Source: Phytobacter massiliensis JC163
Lineage (GTDB): Bacteria; Pseudomonadota; Gammaproteobacteria; Enterobacterales; Enterobacteriaceae
NCBI RefSeq assembly: GCF_000321045.1
Contig: NZ_HE578946.1
Coordinates: forward strand, 28,945 to 92,944
DNA length: 64,000 bases
Reading direction: 5' to 3'
This document shows positions 43,341 to 54,210 of the stretch, piece after piece. The position numbers and the translations under genes were made by a program. How positions within the stretch are numbered: position 1 is the stretch's first letter; each line of letters starts with the position of its first letter. The notes under the pieces were generated by a model that saw nothing but the letters and a program-made list of their open reading frames with translations, made no database searches and was not told the origin of the DNA.

Positions 43341-43910
43341 TTAGTAGTAAGAGATGGTGTAGTCAGCGTTAGCCGCTACAGAGCCAGCGCCTACGGTAGC
43401 ACTCAGCGCTTTGTATGCTGCCTGGTAGTTCAGGGTAACATTGCCGCTCGTTGACGGTAATGCGGCACCTGGATCCAGGTTAGGGCCGCCGTTCAGATCG
43501 ATCTGGGTGCCTGCAGAAGTCAGAATCGCAACCGCTACATCTGTCGCAGGGCCAGTTGTTGCGGTGTTTTTCATCACATAAATATCAGTAGGCTGCGGAG
43601 TTGCAGTGGTGAACAGCGCGCGAACGTTAGTCAGCGCAGCAGTAGACTGGCAGCCGTTTAACTGGATGGTAAAAGCAGTGTTACCGGCGAAAGTGCCAGC
43701 GCCAGTGAACGCTGTTGTTGGGAGGTTCGGTAATGCAATAGTTGCGTTAGTAGAAGCAGTACCACCCGCAGATGCCGCACCCACAACAGTGGTACAAGCA
43801 CTTGCAGTGATTGAACCGGTAAAGTTGATAGTACCGTCAGCTGCCAGTGCGTTGGTTGACAGCAGAGCAGAAGAGACCAGCGCGGCCAGTACGAGACGAT
43901 TTGTTTTCAT
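43341..43910 (-). CDS. Major fimbrial subunit (type-1-like pilin)
   Basis: 189 residues from the ATG at 43910, behind GGAG with a 6-nt spacer. Signal peptide ends at NALA (about residue 23). The pilin signature is present: conserved cysteine pair (SACTTV and LNGCQS) and the beta-strand tail ending in the penultimate tyrosine, DYTISYY. The composition is Ala/Thr-rich, typical of shaft subunits. First of the four structural genes. Confidence 0.92.
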   Translation of the reverse strand: MKTNRLVLAALVSSALLSTNALAADGTINFTGSITASACTTVVGAASAGGTASTNATIALPNLPTTAFTGAGTFAGNTAFTIQLNGCQSTAALTNVRALFTTATPQPTDIYVMKNTATTGPATDVAVAILTSAGTQIDLNGGPNLDPGAALPSTSGNVTLNYQAAYKALSATVGAGSVAANADYTISYY

Positions 43911-44072
43911 ATAAAACTCCATTTTTTTGTTGAAAAATACCAGCCAGAAAGCAATAGCTATCCGGAGGTAATATTATTTATATCCTGTAAAACATTTGGC
44001 TTATTTAGCGCCCACAGTCATGATGGAGCGATAAAAATTGCTCGAGGTATGTTTTTTTAAAATATAAAAGTG

Positions 44073-44624
44073 TCAGAATCTTTTCATTTCGAGCATGTCG
44101 CGGCAGACCAAAACCGCCAGCGAATTGCAGCTCATAAAACCGTATTTATACAGTATGTCTCGCTTGGCCTGGTGAATGTACTTTGCCGAAATGTTATGGC
44201 TTTCAATAACCTCTTCGACAGGATGACCACTGCCCAAACAGGTAAAGATGTCGATGATTTTTTGCGAAACCGGTTTCTTTTTACGATAGCAAGGGGCCTG
44301 TTTTGCTTTCCTGAGAAGAGTAAAAAACTCTTCTACATTCAGCTTCTTAGGTGCAAACCACGGGAAAAATGTGCGCGCTGTGGCAACCACAGGCATATCG
44401 AGTAATATCAGTAACCGGCAGTTTTTCTTATACGCAATTCGCATTAACAAACTGCGATATTCGCTGTTCTCAACCGCTAGCACAACAATATCCCCGATAT
44501 CAGGAGAAAAATGTCGGATCCCTTCATTTGGATTCAGGAATAATGAAGAGCCAGCTATTTCTTGCGTGATCTCTTTTATACCAGACAGGAGTAACCTGTC
44601 ATCAGAGATGAAGTAGTACTTCAT
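44073..44624 (-). CDS. LuxR-type regulator of the fimbrial cluster
   Basis: 183 residues. The C-terminal part (about 115-180) has a degenerate LuxR/GerE helix-turn-helix (EEVIESHNISAKYIHQAKRDILYKYGF). The N-terminal part looks like a receiver domain (MKYYFISDDRLLL..., LLILLDMP), but the central phosphorylation site is replaced by hydrophobic residues in DIVVLAVEN. It is therefore probably a phosphorylation-independent pseudo-receiver. It lies 162 nt upstream of the pilin gene on the same strand. Its AT-rich codon use differs from the housekeeping genes, consistent with acquisition. Role in fimbrial control is inferred. Confidence 0.75.
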   Translation of the reverse strand: MKYYFISDDRLLLSGIKEITQEIAGSSLFLNPNEGIRHFSPDIGDIVVLAVENSEYRSLLMRIAYKKNCRLLILLDMPVVATARTFFPWFAPKKLNVEEFFTLLRKAKQAPCYRKKKPVSQKIIDIFTCLGSGHPVEEVIESHNISAKYIHQAKRDILYKYGFMSCNSLAVLVCRDMLEMKRF

Positions 44625-45275
44625 ATGATGAAATCCTTTTATTAAATGAATTTCTTACTGTTGCGCAGGAATGTGTTTGCAACTCAAGAAATATTATTTC
44701 CTGCTAACAATAATAATTTGTTTATGATGAAAATAAAGTTGGTTATGCCATTCAATTATTTATTAAAACAAGCGAAAGATAAGCGCAAAAAATTCTTATA
44801 ACACGCTGAGATAAAGCATAATGCATATTTAATATATAATCTGTAATAATTAGAGATCGTTTATATATATGAATTACTTATTGATAAACGGTGTTGCGCT
44901 TTTTATTGCAAAATTTAAGTGCCTGCAAGCAACAAATACCGCCAGACAGAGGGATCGCGGCGATTTTTCGATGCTTTTTTTACCGTTTTATCGAATTGTT
45001 ACTTTTCATGGCGAATAGGGGATTGTGTTTTCGCTGGCGCTTTTCTTTTAATTAAGCGCTCTTAACTGGAGTAGCGGTTTTATCTGATTAAATTTGCCCT
45101 TCGCGCAGTTTTTGCTTTAGGTTTTTTCCTACGTTTCTATCCTGGTTTTTAGGCAGTTTGTAGAGTGATAAAGGTGGGGAAGGCGAGTTGAGCGGCAGGT
45201 AACGCTGCCGATTCTTGAGAGTAATGCGTCGGATAATGTTGCTCTAATGGTCGTTGATGGGCATTAAAGCCAGGC
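44625..45275. other. AT-rich gap upstream of the fimbrial regulator
   Basis: About 650 nt with no gene that I can support. The part at 44640-44930 is very AT-rich, a typical H-NS target, and probably holds the regulator promoter. Partial inverted repeats GGCGCTT/AAGCGCT flank 45035-45060. I looked for paired inverted repeats of the kind bounding fimbrial phase switches and found none convincing. Confidence 0.5.
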
Positions 45276-45304
45276 GAAAAAAAGCCCCGCGAGTGCAGGG
45301 CCTG
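45276..45304 (-). terminator. Rho-independent terminator of gltBD
   Basis: Read on the minus strand, CCCTGC and GCGGGG pair (with one G-U) and are followed by a run of seven T. It is 7 nt past the gltD stop. Confidence 0.85.
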
Positions 45305-45310
45305 AGAGGT

Positions 45311-46738
<1,428 letters not shown>

Positions 46739-49700
46739 TTACTGCGCCTGCACGCGCAGCTCAGCTGCGCTACGACTACGGTGACCCAACAGTGCTTTTA
46801 CATCGCTGGACTTCGGTTTAACCAGAGCGAATTTCGCGGAGTATGCCGGCCAGTTCGCCAGGATCTCTTCCCCACGGGATGAACCGGTATGCTGTACATG
46901 TTCCGTGATTAAACCGCGCAGGTGCTCCTCATGGATGGCGAGGTCGTCAACGCTGAGGACTTCGACCAGTTCCGGGTTCACACGTTTGCGGAACTCGCCG
47001 TCTTCGTCCAGCACGTAGGCGAAGCCGCCGGTCATGCCCGCGCCGAAGTTAACGCCGGTTTTACCGAGAATGCAGACGATACCGCCAGTCATATATTCAC
47101 AGCCGTTGTCGCCGATACCTTCCACGACGGTAATCGCCCCGGAGTTACGCACCGCGAAACGCTCGCCCGCGCGGCCAGCGGCAAACAGACGCCCGCCGGT
47201 TGCGCCGTACAGGCAGGTGTTACCGATAATGCTGGCTTCATGGCTGCGGAAGGCAGAGCCGACCGGCGGACGTACCGCCACCAGACCACCCGCCATGCCT
47301 TTACCAACATAGTCGTTGGCGTCGCCGGTCAGATACAGTTCCACGCCGCCCGCGTTCCACACGCCAAAGCTCTGGCCTGCGGTGCCGCTAAAGTGCGCTT
47401 TGATCGGGTCGGATGCCAGACCCTGATCGCCATGGATGCTGGCGATATAGCCCGACAGCGACGCGCCGACAGAGCGATCGGTGTTGCGGATATCAAACCA
47501 GAAGGTTTTGCTCTGGCGCTCATCCACATACGGCTTCGCCTGTTGCAGCAGCTGCGCATTCAGCACGCCGTTATCGAACGGCGGGTTGTTCTCGGTGCAG
47601 TAGAGCGCTTTGCCAGGATGCGGCTCGGCGGTCTCCAGCAGCTTCGCCAGATCCAGCTTCTGCTGTTTGGCGGTGAAACCGTCCAGCTCTTTAAGCAAGT
47701 CGGTGCGGCCAATCAGGTCCACCAGGCGTTTCACGCCAAGCTGCGCCATTAATTCACGCACTTCACGGGCGATAAATTCAAAGTAGTTGGTCACTTTGAA
47801 CGGCAGGCCGTGGTAGTGGTTCTTACGCAGCTTCTCATCCTGGGTTGCGACGCCGGTCGCGCAGTTGTTCAGGTGGCAGATACGCAGATATTTACAGCCC
47901 AGCGCCACCATCGGGCCGGTGCCGAAACCGAAGCTCTCCGCGCCGAGGATGGCCGCTTTGATAATGTCCTGGCCCGTTTTCAGACCGCCATCGGTTTGCA
48001 GACGGATCTTATGGCGCAGGCCGTTCGCCACCAGCGCCTGCTGGGTCTCTACCAGCCCCAGCTCCCACGGGCAGCCCGCGTATTTCACTGAGGAGAGGGG
48101 GCTTGCGCCGGTGCCGCCATCGTAGCCAGCGATAGTGATCAAATCCGCATAGGCCTTCGCCACGCCGGTGGCGATGGTGCCGACGCCCGGCTCGGAGACC
48201 AGCTTCACGGAGATCAACGCCTTCGGGTTAACCTGTTTCAGGTCGAAAATCAGCTGCGCTAAATCCTCGATAGAATAGATATCGTGGTGCGGCGGCGGGG
48301 AGATTAGCGTCACGCCCGGCACCGAATAGCGCAGTTTGGCGATGTACGGGGTGACTTTGTCGCCCGGTAGCTGACCACCTTCGCCCGGCTTCGCGCCCTG
48401 AGCGACTTTAATCTGGATAACGTCAGCGTTGACCAGGTAAGCCGGGGTGACGCCAAAGCGGCCGGATGCCACCTGCTTAATGCGTGACACTTTATTGGTG
48501 CCGTAACGCGCCGGATCTTCACCGCCTTCGCCGGAGTTAGAGAAGCCGCCGAGGCTGTTCATCGCTTCGGCCAGCGCTTCGTGCGCTTCCGGGCTCAGCG
48601 CGCCGATGGACATCGCCGCGGTATCAAAGCGTTTAAACAACTCGCTTGCCGGTTCAACGTCGTCGATGCTGACCGCCTGATCCCCTGGCTTGATAGCCAG
48701 CAGATCGCGCAGGGTGGCTGCCGGGCGCTCATTCACCAGTTTTGCATACTGCTGATAGTCGCTGTAGTCGCCGCTCTGCACCGCCTGTTGCAGGGTGCGC
48801 ACCACGTCCGGGTTGTAGGCGTGGTATTCGCCGCCGTGGACATATTTCAGCAGGCCGCCCGCTTCCAGCGGTTTACGCGCCAGCCATGCACGTTTAGAGA
48901 GGTTTAACAGATCCTGCTGGAAATCGGCGAAGCTGGCGCCGCTGATACGGCTGACCACGCCCTGGAAGCAGAGCGCTGACACCTCTTCGTGCAGGCCCAC
49001 GGCTTCAAACAGCTTCGAACAGCGGTAAGAGGCGATAGTCGAGATGCCCATTTTGGACATGATCTTGTACAGACCTTTATTGATGCCGTTACGGTAGTTC
49101 AGCATCACCGTGCGGTAATCTTTCTCGATGGCTTTGTTATCCACCAGCTTCGCCAGCGTTTCATAAGCCAGATACGGATAGATAGCCGTCGCGCCGAAGC
49201 CCAGCAGCACCGCAAAGTGGTGCGGGTCGCGCGCGCTTGCGGTCTCGACAATGATGTTGGCATCGCAGCGCAGGCTCTTATCGACCAGACGCGTCTGCAC
49301 CGCGCCTACCGCCATTGGCGCAGGCACCGGCAGGCGATTTTTCGCGATATTGCGGTCAGAGAGCACCAGCAGCACGGTGCCGTCGCGCACCATCTGCTCG
49401 GCTTTATCACACAGCGCTTTCACCGTCTCTTCAAGCGTGGTTTCGGTCACGTCGAAGGTGATGTCCAGCACGTCCGCGCGATAGTGATGCTCGCGCATGG
49501 TGGTGAGCTGTTTAAAATCGGACCAGAGCAGAATCGGCGACTTAAAGCTCAGGCGATGCGCCTGGCCTTCCGCTTCGCAGAAGACGTTCATTTCGCGGCC
49601 GATACTGGTTGCCAGCGACATAACATGCGCTTCACGCAGCGGATCGATAGGCGGGTTGGTCACCTGGGCGAACTGCTGACGGAAGTAGTCGTAAATAATG

Positions 49701-51199
49701 CGCGGCTGGCTGGAGAGCACGGCGAACGGGGTATCGTCACCCATTGAGCCGACCGCCTCCTGGCCGTTTTCGCCCAGCACGCGGATCACCGAGTCCAGCT
49801 CTTCGAAGCTGTAGTTGAACTGCTTCTGGTAGCTTGCCAGCAGGTCATCGTCCATTTCACGGGTGCCCACCTGGTCATCGGCCAGCTCTTCAAACGGCAC
49901 CAGACGGCGGACGTTTTTCTCCATCCACTCTTTATACGGGTGGCGGCTTTTCAGATCGTCATCGGTTTCCGCCGAGTGCAGAATGCGCCCGCCACGGGTA
50001 TCGATAACCATCAGTTCGCCTGGCCCAACGCGGCCTTTTTCGACCACTTCGTCGGGCTGGTAATCCCAGATGCCCACTTCGGAGGCACAGGTGATCAGTT
50101 TGTCTTTGGTGATGACGTAGCGCGCCGGACGCAGACCGTTACGGTCAAGGTTACAGGCGGCGAAGCGGCCATCGGACATCACGATACCCGCCGGGCCGTC
50201 CCACGGCTCCATGTGCATGGAGTTGAAGTCAAAGAAGGCGCGCAGATCCGGGTCCATATCCGGGTTGTTCTGCCAGGCCGGCGGCACCAGCAGGCGCATG
50301 GCGCGCACGATATCCATCCCGCCCGCCAGCAGCAGTTCGAGCATGTTATCCATGGAGCTGGAGTCCGAGCCGGTTTCGTTGACGAACGGCGCGGCGTCGT
50401 GCAGATCGGGGATCAGCGGCGTCTGGAATTTATAGGTGCGCGCGCGCGCCCACTGGCGGTTACCGGTAATGGTGTTGATTTCGCCGTTGTGCGCCAGATA
50501 GCGGAACGGCTGCGCCAGCGGCCAGCGCGGCACGGTGTTGGTGGAGAAGCGCTGGTGGAACAGGCAGATAGCCGACTCCAGACGCAAATCCGCAAGGTCC
50601 AGGTAGAAGCGCGGCAGGTCCGCCGGCATACACAGGCCTTTATAGATATTCACCAGATTCGAGAGGCTACAGACGTAGAACTCTTTATCGTCTACCAGCC
50701 GTTTTTCGATGCGGCGACGGGCGATAAACAGGCGGCGCTCCATATCGCGCGGACGCCAGCCCGCAGGGGCGTTAACAAAAATTTGTTCAATACGAGGCAG
50801 CGAGGAGAGGGCGATTTCACCAAGAACGCCTTCGTTGGTCGGCACGTCGCGCCAGCCAACAATAGAGAGGGTTTCCCGTTGAAGTTCTTCTTCAACAATA
50901 CGTCGTGACGCGGCGGCCAGCTCAGGATCCTGATTCAGGAACAGCATGCCGACGGCGTAATTTTTAGCTAATCGCCAGCCGCGCTCTTGCGCGACGATGC
51001 GAAAGAAACGGTCGGGTTTTTGCAGCAGCAGGCCACAACCGTCGCCGGTTTTGCCATCGGCGAGGATCGCGCCACGGTGCTGCATGCGGGCCAGTGCGTG
51101 AATAGCGGTACGCACCACCTTGTGGCTAGGTTCGCCTTCTATGTGGGCGATCAGGCCGAAACCACAGTTATCTCTCTCAAGAGATTTATCGTACAACAT
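46739..51199 (-). CDS. gltB: Glutamate synthase large subunit
   Basis: 1486 residues from the ATG at 51199 ([16 protein letters not shown]), matching the E. coli precursor. GGGGAGG lies 9 nt upstream. A TTG 43 codons further up keeps the frame open but is not needed. An 11-residue propeptide is expected to be removed to expose the N-terminal catalytic Cys (NCGFG) of the class-II glutamine amidotransferase domain. The FMN/3Fe-4S synthase domain contains CHLNNCATG and the C-terminal GXGXG beta-helix follows. It makes two glutamates from glutamine and 2-oxoglutarate. First gene of gltBD. Confidence 0.97.
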   Translation of the reverse strand: MLYDKSLERDNCGFGLIAHIEGEPSHKVVRTAIHALARMQHRGAILADGKTGDGCGLLLQKPDRFFRIVAQERGWRLAKNYAVGMLFLNQDPELAAASRRIVEEELQRETLSIVGWRDVPTNEGVLGEIALSSLPRIEQIFVNAPAGWRPRDMERRLFIARRRIEKRLVDDKEFYVCSLSNLVNIYKGLCMPADLPRFYLDLADLRLESAICLFHQRFSTNTVPRWPLAQPFRYLAHNGEINTITGNRQWARARTYKFQTPLIPDLHDAAPFVNETGSDSSSMDNMLELLLAGGMDIVRAMRLLVPPAWQNNPDMDPDLRAFFDFNSMHMEPWDGPAGIVMSDGRFAACNLDRNGLRPARYVITKDKLITCASEVGIWDYQPDEVVEKGRVGPGELMVIDTRGGRILHSAETDDDLKSRHPYKEWMEKNVRRLVPFEELADDQVGTREMDDDLLASYQKQFNYSFEELDSVIRVLGENGQEAVGSMGDDTPFAVLSSQPRIIYDYFRQQFAQVTNPPIDPLREAHVMSLATSIGREMNVFCEAEGQAHRLSFKSPILLWSDFKQLTTMREHHYRADVLDITFDVTETTLEETVKALCDKAEQMVRDGTVLLVLSDRNIAKNRLPVPAPMAVGAVQTRLVDKSLRCDANIIVETASARDPHHFAVLLGFGATAIYPYLAYETLAKLVDNKAIEKDYRTVMLNYRNGINKGLYKIMSKMGISTIASYRCSKLFEAVGLHEEVSALCFQGVVSRISGASFADFQQDLLNLSKRAWLARKPLEAGGLLKYVHGGEYHAYNPDVVRTLQQAVQSGDYSDYQQYAKLVNERPAATLRDLLAIKPGDQAVSIDDVEPASELFKRFDTAAMSIGALSPEAHEALAEAMNSLGGFSNSGEGGEDPARYGTNKVSRIKQVASGRFGVTPAYLVNADVIQIKVAQGAKPGEGGQLPGDKVTPYIAKLRYSVPGVTLISPPPHHDIYSIEDLAQLIFDLKQVNPKALISVKLVSEPGVGTIATGVAKAYADLITIAGYDGGTGASPLSSVKYAGCPWELGLVETQQALVANGLRHKIRLQTDGGLKTGQDIIKAAILGAESFGFGTGPMVALGCKYLRICHLNNCATGVATQDEKLRKNHYHGLPFKVTNYFEFIAREVRELMAQLGVKRLVDLIGRTDLLKELDGFTAKQQKLDLAKLLETAEPHPGKALYCTENNPPFDNGVLNAQLLQQAKPYVDERQSKTFWFDIRNTDRSVGASLSGYIASIHGDQGLASDPIKAHFSGTAGQSFGVWNAGGVELYLTGDANDYVGKGMAGGLVAVRPPVGSAFRSHEASIIGNTCLYGATGGRLFAAGRAGERFAVRNSGAITVVEGIGDNGCEYMTGGIVCILGKTGVNFGAGMTGGFAYVLDEDGEFRKRVNPELVEVLSVDDLAIHEEHLRGLITEHVQHTGSSRGEEILANWPAYSAKFALVKPKSSDVKALLGHRSRSAAELRVQAQ

Positions 51200-51727
51200 A
51201 TCAGTGAACCTCCCCAGGCTCTGCGGGACTTCCTCCTGACCGTTGCGCACAGGCGCAGAAAGAGCATGGCGACGGGGCTGATATAGCCTCGCATTCGCCC
51301 TCTTTAATTTCCTTTTCGCTTTGGTCAAAACAAGTTTGAGGACTTGCTGTAAGAGGGAGTCTCAAAACTGCATAAATATGATGAGCAAACCGCTCATCCA
51401 GAAAGCTTCCAGCGGATTCCCAACTTATCGGGAATCCTTACACAGGTCAAATGCCAGGCTTATTTATCTGAAAATGTGCTAAAGCGTAGTTATCGCTTTG
51501 ATATTAATGGTTTTTGTCTGTTTTTAACCGATTCAGTAAGGCAGAAGGACTCGCGGGGTAATGTGATCTGACTCACTATTACAAAGCGCTGCAGTTGCGC
51601 TACTTCACTAACCAAAAGGGGTATTCCAGAATATTATTCTAGGGATTATCTTATATACATCGGAATACACTCTTTTTAGCCAGTCATCTAATTTTTGTAA
51701 AATGGTCGCTGAACATAAGGATTTGTA
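51200..51727. promoter_or_regulatory. gltB-yhcC divergent region with two leader hairpins
   Basis: 528 nt. Two perfect hairpins lie in the probable gltB leader: GATGAGC/GCTCATC (51380-51398, loop AAACC) and GGATTCCC/GGGAATCC (51414-51437, loop AACTTATC). In E. coli this region binds Lrp and other nitrogen and carbon regulators. On the plus strand TAAAAT at 51698-51703, with TTTAGC at 51675-51680 (17-nt spacer), is a likely promoter for the small gene at 51728 and yhcC. Confidence 0.55.
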
Positions 51728-51829
51728 ATGAGCGAAAATCTGAATGAAATTGCGTTAATGTTGCTTGATTATGCAATGAGTAAAAGCGTTGCCAGGCGAT
51801 TGATCCACATCATCGCCGCTGAGCGCTAA
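51728..51829 (+). CDS. Putative 33-residue small protein or leader peptide upstream of yhcC
   Basis: ATG at 51728, TAA at 51827-51829. The peptide begins MSENLNEIALMLLDYAM and ends HIIAAER. AAGGA is 7 nt upstream, an excellent ribosome-binding site, and a promoter-like TAAAAT lies 25 nt upstream. It is mostly alpha-helical in character with an amphipathic pattern and no obvious membrane span. It ends 44 nt before the yhcC start, so it may be a leader peptide coupling to yhcC or an independent small protein. I do not recognise it. Confidence 0.55.
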   Translation: MSENLNEIALMLLDYAMSKSVARRLIHIIAAER

Positions 51830-51873
51830 AAATGGCAGGCTGGCCCCTTTTTCAGGGCACGGCCTGTCAGATT

Positions 51874-52803
51874 ATGCAGTTACAAAAATTAGTCAATATG
51901 TTTGGCGGCGATCTCGCCCGTCGCTACGGGCAAAAAGTCCATAAGCTCACCCTGCACGGCGGCTTTAGCTGCCCGAACCGCGATGGCACCATCGGCCGCG
52001 GCGGCTGCACTTTTTGCAATGTGGCCTCGTTTGCCGATGAGGCGCAGCAGCACCGCTCTATTGCCGAGCAGCTCGCCCATCAGGCACGGCTGGTAAACCG
52101 CGCCAAACGCTATCTGGCCTATTTTCAGGCCTACACCAGCACCTTTGCCGAAGTGCAGGTGCTGCGTTCGATGTATCAGCAGGCGGTAAGCCAGGCCAGT
52201 ATTGTCGGGTTGTGCGTCGGTACACGCCCCGACTGCGTGCCAGAGGCGGTGCTTGACCTGCTCAGCGAATATAAAGCGCAGGGCTACGAAGTATGGCTGG
52301 AGCTGGGCCTGCAAACCGCCCATGATAAAACGCTGCGCCGCATCAACCGCGGCCATGACTTCGCCTGCTATCAGCGCACCACGCGCCTTGCCCGCGCGCG
52401 CGGGCTGAAAGTCTGTTCGCACCTGATTGTCGGCCTGCCCGGAGAGGGGCAGCGGGAGTGCCTGCAGACGCTGCAGCAGGTTGTGGAAACGGGCGTTGAC
52501 GGCATCAAGCTGCATCCATTGCATATTGTGAAAGGCAGCATTATGGCGAAAGCCTGGGAAGCGGGTCGGCTGGACGGGATTGAACTGGACGCCTATACGG
52601 TGACCGCCGGGGAGATGATCCGCCATACGCCGCCGGAGGTTATCTACCATCGCATCTCCGCCAGCGCACGCCGCCCGACGCTGCTGGCGCCGCTGTGGTG
52701 TGAGAACCGCTGGACGGGAATGGTAGAACTGGATCGTTACCTGAATGAACAGGGCGTGCAGGGCTCGGCGCTGGGGCGCGCCTGGGACCCGGCGATGTTT
52801 TAA
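51874..52803 (+). CDS. yhcC: Radical SAM protein YhcC
   Basis: 309 residues from the ATG at 51874 (MQLQKLVNMFGGDLARRYG), the E. coli length. The in-frame ATG at 51832 would add 14 residues not seen in the family. Radical SAM cluster motif CPNRDGTIGRGGCTFC is at about 35-50, spaced as in the YhcC/Elp3-like group. Substrate unknown; the family resembles RNA- or metabolite-modifying radical SAM enzymes. Confidence 0.93.
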   Translation: MQLQKLVNMFGGDLARRYGQKVHKLTLHGGFSCPNRDGTIGRGGCTFCNVASFADEAQQHRSIAEQLAHQARLVNRAKRYLAYFQAYTSTFAEVQVLRSMYQQAVSQASIVGLCVGTRPDCVPEAVLDLLSEYKAQGYEVWLELGLQTAHDKTLRRINRGHDFACYQRTTRLARARGLKVCSHLIVGLPGEGQRECLQTLQQVVETGVDGIKLHPLHIVKGSIMAKAWEAGRLDGIELDAYTVTAGEMIRHTPPEVIYHRISASARRPTLLAPLWCENRWTGMVELDRYLNEQGVQGSALGRAWDPAMF

Positions 52804-52830
52804 TTCCCTCTCCCCATTGGGGGAGGGGAA
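52804..52830. terminator. Hairpin between convergent yhcC and the MFS pseudogene
   Basis: TTCCCTCTCCCC and GGGGGAGGGGAA pair around an ATT loop immediately after the yhcC stop. No T-tract follows. Similar CCCTC palindromes occur after tldD, so it may be a dispersed repeat. Confidence 0.55.
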
Positions 52831-52838
52831 TAAACCGC

Positions 52839-54124
52839 TTATGCCTGGGCGGCAGTATGGGTCGCGCGTGGCGCTTTAATTACAAACAGCACCAGAATCG
52901 CCCCCAGCGCGGCAACCGTACCGGCAAGGATAAAGGCGCTATCAAATTTGCCCGTAGACTGAACGATATAACCGGTGACAATCGGCCCGACAATGCCGGA
53001 AATGCTGCCGATCAGGTGAATAAAGCCGCTGGTGCCGCCAACGCGGGATTTATGCACCACATCCTGAATGATGGCCCAGTAGATTGCGCCCGTAACGTAC
53101 AGGAAGAAGATAGATACCGACATCAGCAGCACGGCGGAGGCTACGCTGCTTACGGTTCCCGCCAGCCCTACACAAAGCGCGGCCAGCAGCAGGCAGACCA
53201 CCAGCACAATTTTACGTGACAGCAGCAGGCGGCCCGTAATTTTGAAAATCTTATCGGAAATATATCCCCCCAGCGCCAGACCGACAAAACCCACAATCCA
53301 CGGAATCATGGTGGTCAGACTCATCGATTTAATATCCAGGTGATGTTGCTGCACCAGATAAGACGGGAACCAGCTCAGGAAGAAGAATAAAATATAGTTG
53401 TAGCAGAAGAAGGCAAAGGCGGTAACCAGAATAATAGGTTGTTTCAGGTAATAACCCAGCGATTTTGCGGTGTTGTCTTCGGCAATGACTTCAACCGCTT
53501 CCTCTTCTTTTTTCATCTGCTGAATAAGCAATAATTCCTGCTGGCTGACGCGTTTATGTTTTTCCGGGGAGTTCGCGGCAATAAAAAACCACGCTATCAT
53601 CCAGATAATGCCGATAGTGAAAATAATCAGGAAAGCCGGACGCCAGCCAAAAGCGATAGCCAGATAGCCAACGATCGGGCCAGCCACCGCGCCGCCTAAT
53701 GGCGAGCCTGCGCTCAGGAAGCCCACGGCAGTCGCCGCCTGTTTCTTGGGAAACCAGCCGTTGATCATCTTGTTGGCCGAGGAGCAGATAGGCCCTTCCG
53801 CCATGCCGAACAGCACCCGCAGGATCAGCATAGAATAAAACCCGGTGGCAAATGCCGTCAGCCCGCAAAACAGCGACCACAGCCCAACGGCTAACCCCAT
53901 CACCAGCGTCGCGCCAAATTTATCAACGGCCAGGCCGCCAATAAAATTAAATACCGCGTAGCCAAAAAGAAGCTGCCGAAAATAATCCCAAACTGCTCCG
54001 GATTAAGGGTGAGATCTTTTTCAATCATTGGCACGGTAATGGATAATGCCACCCGGTCCAGATAATTGATCATATAAACAAGAAATAATAAGAATACGAT
54101 AGTCCAGCGAAGGTTTTTTAGCAT
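52839..54124 (-). pseudogene. MFS permease (anion:cation symporter type) broken by a one-base frameshift
   Basis: Two overlapping frames together encode one MFS transporter. The first (54124 down to 53900) gives the N-terminal 50 residues up to GIIFGSFF, then runs into LATRY and stops. The rest continues in the next frame from there and ends at 52839. Adding one T in the T5 run (A5 at 53964-53968 on the plus strand) restores SFFFGYAVFNFIGGLAVDKFGA and a 428-residue protein of normal length. Family: hexuronate/galactonate-type symporters with about 12 helices. Either a recent inactivation or a homopolymer sequencing error. It lies 86 nt after the dehydrogenase gene and was probably its transporter. 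Confidence 0.85.
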
Positions 54125-54210
54125 AATAACACCGCATCATTATCGATAGTAAAGGAAGGCCAGCGACATAAAATAATATGTCGCCAGCGAATGCCGGGTA
54201 ATAAACAGAT

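Noticed and set aside
31415..44624. Genomic island with integrase or attachment sites
   Set aside because: The segment is accessory relative to E. coli, but there is no integrase, transposase, tRNA or direct-repeat boundary that I can see.
44625..45275. Possible invertible promoter switch upstream of the fimbrial regulator
   Set aside because: I looked for a pair of matching inverted repeats a few hundred bases apart and for a recombinase gene of the FimB/FimE type nearby; neither was found.
49940..50908. 322-codon plus-strand frame opposite gltB
   Set aside because: Antisense shadow of a highly conserved gene, without domains or start signals.
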